64,000 nucleotides of DNA from Nocardioides sp. B-3 (GTDB lineage Bacteria > Actinomycetota > Actinomycetes > Propionibacteriales > Nocardioidaceae): assembly GCF_024703895.1 (NCBI RefSeq), contig NZ_CP087968.1:496001-560000 (forward strand), in the 5' to 3' direction. Below, one piece after another: positions 61,315 to 64,000 of this stretch. A program made the position numbers and the translations under genes. Numbering within the stretch: the first letter of the stretch is position 1; each line of letters begins with the position of its first letter. The notes under the pieces were generated by a model, which worked only from the letters and a program-made list of their open reading frames with translations, had not been told where the DNA came from and made no database searches.

Positions 61315-62025
61315 TGCAGGGCCGCCTCGAGCGTGCTGGCGTCGATGGCCTCGCCGTCGACGATGACCGTCGGGGTGCCCCGGATGCCGGCGCTGGCGGC
61401 GGCCTTGGCGCCGTTGGCGACCCAGCCCTCGAACTCGAGGTCGTTGATGCCGTCCCCCACGTCCGCCTCGGTGGCACCTGCCTCGACGGCCTTCTCGATC
61501 AGCCACGCGTCGTCGGGGGTGGTCCCCGTCCTCGGCCGGCTGTTCGGCGTACAACATGTCGTGGAACTCCTTGGCCACGTCAGGCCCGGCGGTGTCGAGC
61601 ACCACGGCGAAAGCGTTGGCGGTGCGCTGGGAGTAGTCGCCGAAGCGGCTGAGGAAGTCGAGCGGGCGGTATTCCACGGTGGCGCGACCGTCCGTCACCG
61701 CGGTGTCCAGCGTCTCCCCAGCTGCATCCTCGAAGGCCTTGCAGGCCGGGCAGAGGAAGTCCTCGTAGATCACGACCTCGTGGTCGGCACCGGTCTCGCC
61801 GAGCACCATGCCGTAGTCGTCCGTGGCGCCCGCCGGGGCGGCCGCCGTCTCATCGATCCTGCCGGCCCGGCTCTGCAGCCAGAAGCCGATGGCGACGACG
61901 AGGAGCAGCGCGCCCACGACCCCGCCGATGGTGAGCAGGCGACGCTGCCGCTCCTTGCGCTCCTGCTCCGCCTTCAGGGCCGCTGCCCGGGCGGCGCGCT
62001 CAGCGGTCTTGTTGCGCTTCGACAT
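61311..62025 (-). CDS. DsbA-like thiol oxidoreductase, membrane-anchored (frameshifted)
   Basis: About 237 residues. A charged cytoplasmic N-terminus (MSKRNKTAERAARAAALKAE), one membrane span (LLTIGGVVGALLLVVAIGF) and an extracytoplasmic thioredoxin fold with the CPAC active site in YEDFLCPACKAFEDAAG. The cis-Pro loop is IRGTPTVIVDGE. Probably forms or isomerises disulphides in exported proteins. One extra base near 61528 breaks the frame. ATG at 62025 with AGGAGAGG upstream. Overlaps the upstream MauE-like gene by 26 bases. Confidence 0.9.
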
Positions 62026-62527
62026 CGAGTTCCTCTCCTTCGCCCGGACCGGGCGAGACCTCTCCCGCACGGGGCGAGAAGACAACAGCATCCAGTGACC
62101 AGCGGGTCCGTGGCCAGATCACCAGCCGGGCGGACAGCAGCAGCAGCCCGACGTCGCGGGCGATCTCCCACGGATATTTCGCCGTGGCGTCGGCGATCTC
62201 GCCGCCCCCGCCGAAGCAGCCGCAGTCGATCGAGAGCCCGCGCGCCCACGCCGCCGAGATGCCGACGATGAAGGCGACGAACAGCAGCGACGACAGCACA
62301 CCCATCGTGCGCGTCAGCAGGCCGAGCACCGTGCAGACGCCCAGCACGACCTCGACGACCGGCAGCGCATGGCCGACCGTCGGCACGACCGACTCGGGCA
62401 GCAGCTCATACGCGCGTACGGCGCGGACACTGCTCGCCGGGTCGGGCAGCTTCAGGGCGCCGGCCACGATCCAGACCCCACCAGTGATCAGTCGCGCGAG
62501 GAGACCGATCCACTGCTTCACGTCCAT
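62000..62527 (-). CDS. MauE/DoxX-like membrane protein
   Basis: 175 residues, intact. Four membrane helices (ARLITGGVWIVAGALK, LPVVEVVLGVCTVLGLL, LSSLLFVAFIVGISAAW, ARDVGLLLLSARLVIW). The loop motif SIDCGCFGGGGEI carries the Cys pair typical of MauE-like proteins, which appear to supply electrons or oxidising power to DsbA-like partners. The overlap with the DsbA-like gene supports a functional pair. Confidence 0.88.
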   Translation of the reverse strand: MDVKQWIGLLARLITGGVWIVAGALKLPDPASSVRAVRAYELLPESVVPTVGHALPVVEVVLGVCTVLGLLTRTMGVLSSLLFVAFIVGISAAWARGLSIDCGCFGGGGEIADATAKYPWEIARDVGLLLLSARLVIWPRTRWSLDAVVFSPRAGEVSPGPGEGEELDVEAQQDR

Positions 62528-62582
62528 GACCCTAGGACCAGCGCCTGAACCGCCGCTGAGAACCCTGAGTAGGGTGCTCACC

Positions 62583-63215
62583 GTGAATGAGCGACTCGTC
62601 TGGATCGACTGCGAAATGACCGGCCTCAGCCTCGAGACGGATGCGCTGGTGGAGGTTGCGGCGCTGGTCACCGACTTCGACCTCAACGTCCTCGGCGAGG
62701 GCATCGACGTGCTCATCAAGCCACCGCAGGCCGCGCTGGACCAGATGATCGACTTCGTCCGCAACATGCACGTCTCCTCCGGCCTGCTCGAGGAGCTCGA
62801 GGGCGGGACGACGATGGAGGACGCCGAGCAGCAGGTGCTGGCCTACATCAAGGAGCACTGCCCCGACGGCAGCCGTCCGCCGCTGGGCGGCAACACCGTC
62901 GCCACGGACCGCTCGTTCCCGGCCCGCGACATGCCCACGCTCGAGGGCTTCCTGCACTACCGCAACGTCGACGTCTCCTCGATCAAGGAGCTCGCCCGCC
63001 GGTGGTACCCCCGCACCTACTTCGCGGCCCCGGCCAAGCGCGGCAACCACCGCGCGCTCGCCGACATCCGGGAGAGCATCGAGGAGCTGCGCTACTACCG
63101 CGAGGCCGTCTTCGTCCCGCAGCCGGGCCTCGACAGCGTCACGGCCCGCGAAGTGGCGGCCCGCCACGCCGGGACGATCACGGGGCTGGGCCCCGATTCA
63201 GATTCCGCGCACTGA
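62583..63215 (+). CDS. orn: Oligoribonuclease
   Basis: 210 residues, intact. 3'-5' exonuclease of the DEDDh group that clears 2-5-mer RNAs and pGpG. Motifs LVWIDCEMTGLSLETDALVE (Asp, Glu), VATDRSFPARDMPTLEGFLH (Asp), KRGNHRALADIRESIEEL (His, Asp). GTG at 62583 gives VNERLVWIDC. A GTG 9 bases earlier is possible. A tRNA-His gene follows on the same strand. Confidence 0.95.
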   Translation: MNERLVWIDCEMTGLSLETDALVEVAALVTDFDLNVLGEGIDVLIKPPQAALDQMIDFVRNMHVSSGLLEELEGGTTMEDAEQQVLAYIKEHCPDGSRPPLGGNTVATDRSFPARDMPTLEGFLHYRNVDVSSIKELARRWYPRTYFAAPAKRGNHRALADIRESIEELRYYREAVFVPQPGLDSVTAREVAARHAGTITGLGPDSDSAH

Positions 63216-63261
63216 TTGCCCTACACTTCTCATCGGTCTTGCGCCTTGTTGTGCAAGCCAT

Positions 63262-63335
63262 GGTGGGTATAGCTCAGCTGGTAGAGCGCCGCCTTGTGGT
63301 GGCGGATGTCGTGGGTTCAAGTCCCGTTACTCACC
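63262..63335 (+). tRNA. tRNA-His(GTG)
   Basis: Acceptor arms GTGGGTA/TACTCAC with the histidine-specific extra G at -1 (63262) opposite discriminator C (63335). Anticodon stem CCGCC/GGCGG with loop TTGTGGT (anticodon GTG). T-arm TCGTGGGTTCAAGTCCCGT. CCA is encoded (63336-63338). Confidence 0.95.
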
Positions 63336-63342
63336 CCAAGCG

Positions 63343-63380
63343 ATCGAGGCCCTGACCGCAGTCGCGGTCAGGGGCTCGAT
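63343..63380 (+). terminator. Terminator after tRNA-His
   Basis: ATCGAGGCCCTGACCGC and GCGGTCAGGGGCTCGAT form a 17-pair stem with one mismatch and a four-base loop, directly downstream of tRNA-His. The right arm overlaps the 3' end of the convergent DUF4396 gene. Confidence 0.7.
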
Positions 63381-63997
63381 GCGTGTGAGCTCTCCGTCAT
63401 CGGCCCGTCCCCGAGCTCGTCGGCGACCGAGACGACCAGCCCGCCGAGCATGAAGGCGACGATGGCAGCCACCAGCGTCGAGGTGGCGAGCGTGGGGATG
63501 AATCGGCGAGCGCCCGTCGCCGTACCGCCACCGTGGTGGCCGTGGGTGAGCGCGTGACCCTTGCCGCGCTGCAACAGGTAGCGGTTGACCGGGTAGGCCG
63601 CGAGGAACGCGACCGTCAGCGCGATCATCATGCTGATCCAGAAGACGGCGTTGACCGGGCCGGCGTCCATGGCTCCGGGGATGAGGGCCATCACTGCGTT
63701 GTCGACGACCTCCATGGTGGCGATCGAGAGCGTGTCGGCGGCGAACACGAGACCGAGGGCAGCGCCGAGGCCCAGACCCGACTTCAGCAACGGCAGCGTC
63801 GAGAGGGCGTAGCCGAAGAGGAAGGCGAGCGAGACGGCCAGCAGGATCGTCCAGCCGGCGCTTAACCCGATCGCGGTGCCGATCATCAGGCCGGCGATCT
63901 CACCGATGGCGCAACCGGTCAGGCAGTGCAGGGTGGCGCTGAGCGCCATCGCCTTCACCCCACCCATCGCTGCGTGATCGTGCCCGTCGTGATGCAT
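63368..63997 (-). CDS. DUF4396 membrane protein with His-rich N-terminus
   Basis: 209 residues, intact. Begins MHHDGHDHAAMGGVKAMALS, a possible metal-binding stretch. Membrane segments follow (CAIGEIAGLMIGTAIG, ILLAVSLAFLFGYALSTLP, VFWISMMIALTVAFLAAYPV, LVAAIVAFMLGGLVVSV). A second His cluster (HALTHGHHGGG) lies in a loop. Family function unknown; the His clusters hint at metal handling. The start is at the window edge, so a longer upstream form cannot be excluded. Confidence 0.85.
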   Translation of the reverse strand: MHHDGHDHAAMGGVKAMALSATLHCLTGCAIGEIAGLMIGTAIGLSAGWTILLAVSLAFLFGYALSTLPLLKSGLGLGAALGLVFAADTLSIATMEVVDNAVMALIPGAMDAGPVNAVFWISMMIALTVAFLAAYPVNRYLLQRGKGHALTHGHHGGGTATGARRFIPTLATSTLVAAIVAFMLGGLVVSVADELGDGPMTESSHASSP

Positions 63998-64000
63998 CTC

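Overview
The window is high-GC actinobacterial chromosome, most likely Nocardioidaceae (Nocardioides-like). The signs are the GC-rich third positions, FSTSR-type MetRS, paired clpP genes with clpX, a mycothiol-linked DsbA-type oxidoreductase, a group 2 truncated haemoglobin, and a DUF222-HNH endonuclease. The order ndk-folC-valS ... clpX-clpP-clpP-tig ... nei-rpiB-DsbA-type-pepN ... glbO ... ettA-ssb ... plsB-plsC-WS/DGAT ... orn follows, as I recall it, the core order of Mycobacterium tuberculosis around Rv2445c-Rv2511. This is therefore mostly conserved core genome with a few accessory insertions. There is no phage, integron, CRISPR array or antibiotic cluster.

About 40 genes, many of them essential (rodA, valS, metG, clpX, tig, folC), are interrupted by one or more apparent single-base insertions. 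I read these as uncorrected sequencing or assembly errors, not pseudogenes. Each such gene is reported as one CDS across its full span, with the approximate breakpoints noted.

Layout. 1-7.5 kb: end of a secreted nuclease-like protein, the cell-elongation operon mreB-mreC-mreD-PBP2-rodA (minus strand), and a DUF937 protein. 7.5-17.6 kb: ndk, a flavin split-barrel protein opposite a MocR-type regulator, folC with a DUF4233 gene, a GNAT, valS, clpX. 17.7-24.5 kb: clpP2, clpP1, a lipase-like hydrolase, tig, tRNA-Pro, tRNA-Gly, then rpiB-nei-SpoIIE-type phosphatase in overlapping order. 24.5-28.1 kb: the most accessory stretch, with a DUF222-HNH gene, an HSL-type esterase, and a small GIY-YIG nuclease gene lying between inverted copies of a REP-like repeat. 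28.1-36.2 kb: metG, DsbA-type oxidoreductase, pepN, DUF5130, mscS, osmC, glbO. 36.2-43.3 kb: double-hotdog thioesterase, a 59-residue membrane peptide opposite a TetR gene with two operator-like boxes, thiolase, MarR, ettA, sigma factor with membrane partner. 43.4-52.9 kb: prsW, dynamin-like GTPase, YfjP-like GTPase and an SSB paralogue on the minus strand, then aminopeptidase P, rlmC, a dicarboxylate symporter and tRNA-Arg. 53-64 kb: acyl-lipid genes (plsB, HAD-PlsC, WS/DGAT, thioesterases), an aldo/keto reductase, a MauE-DsbA-adenosine deaminase operon, orn, tRNA-His and a DUF4396 membrane protein.

The most unusual signal is the repeat family with ends CCGCTGGTTGAGCAG and GTGTCGAAACCAAGG. 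It occurs as inverted pairs at 27.0-27.7 kb and 60.2 kb. It supplies the stop codons of four flanking genes, and one pair of arms encloses the GIY-YIG nuclease gene.
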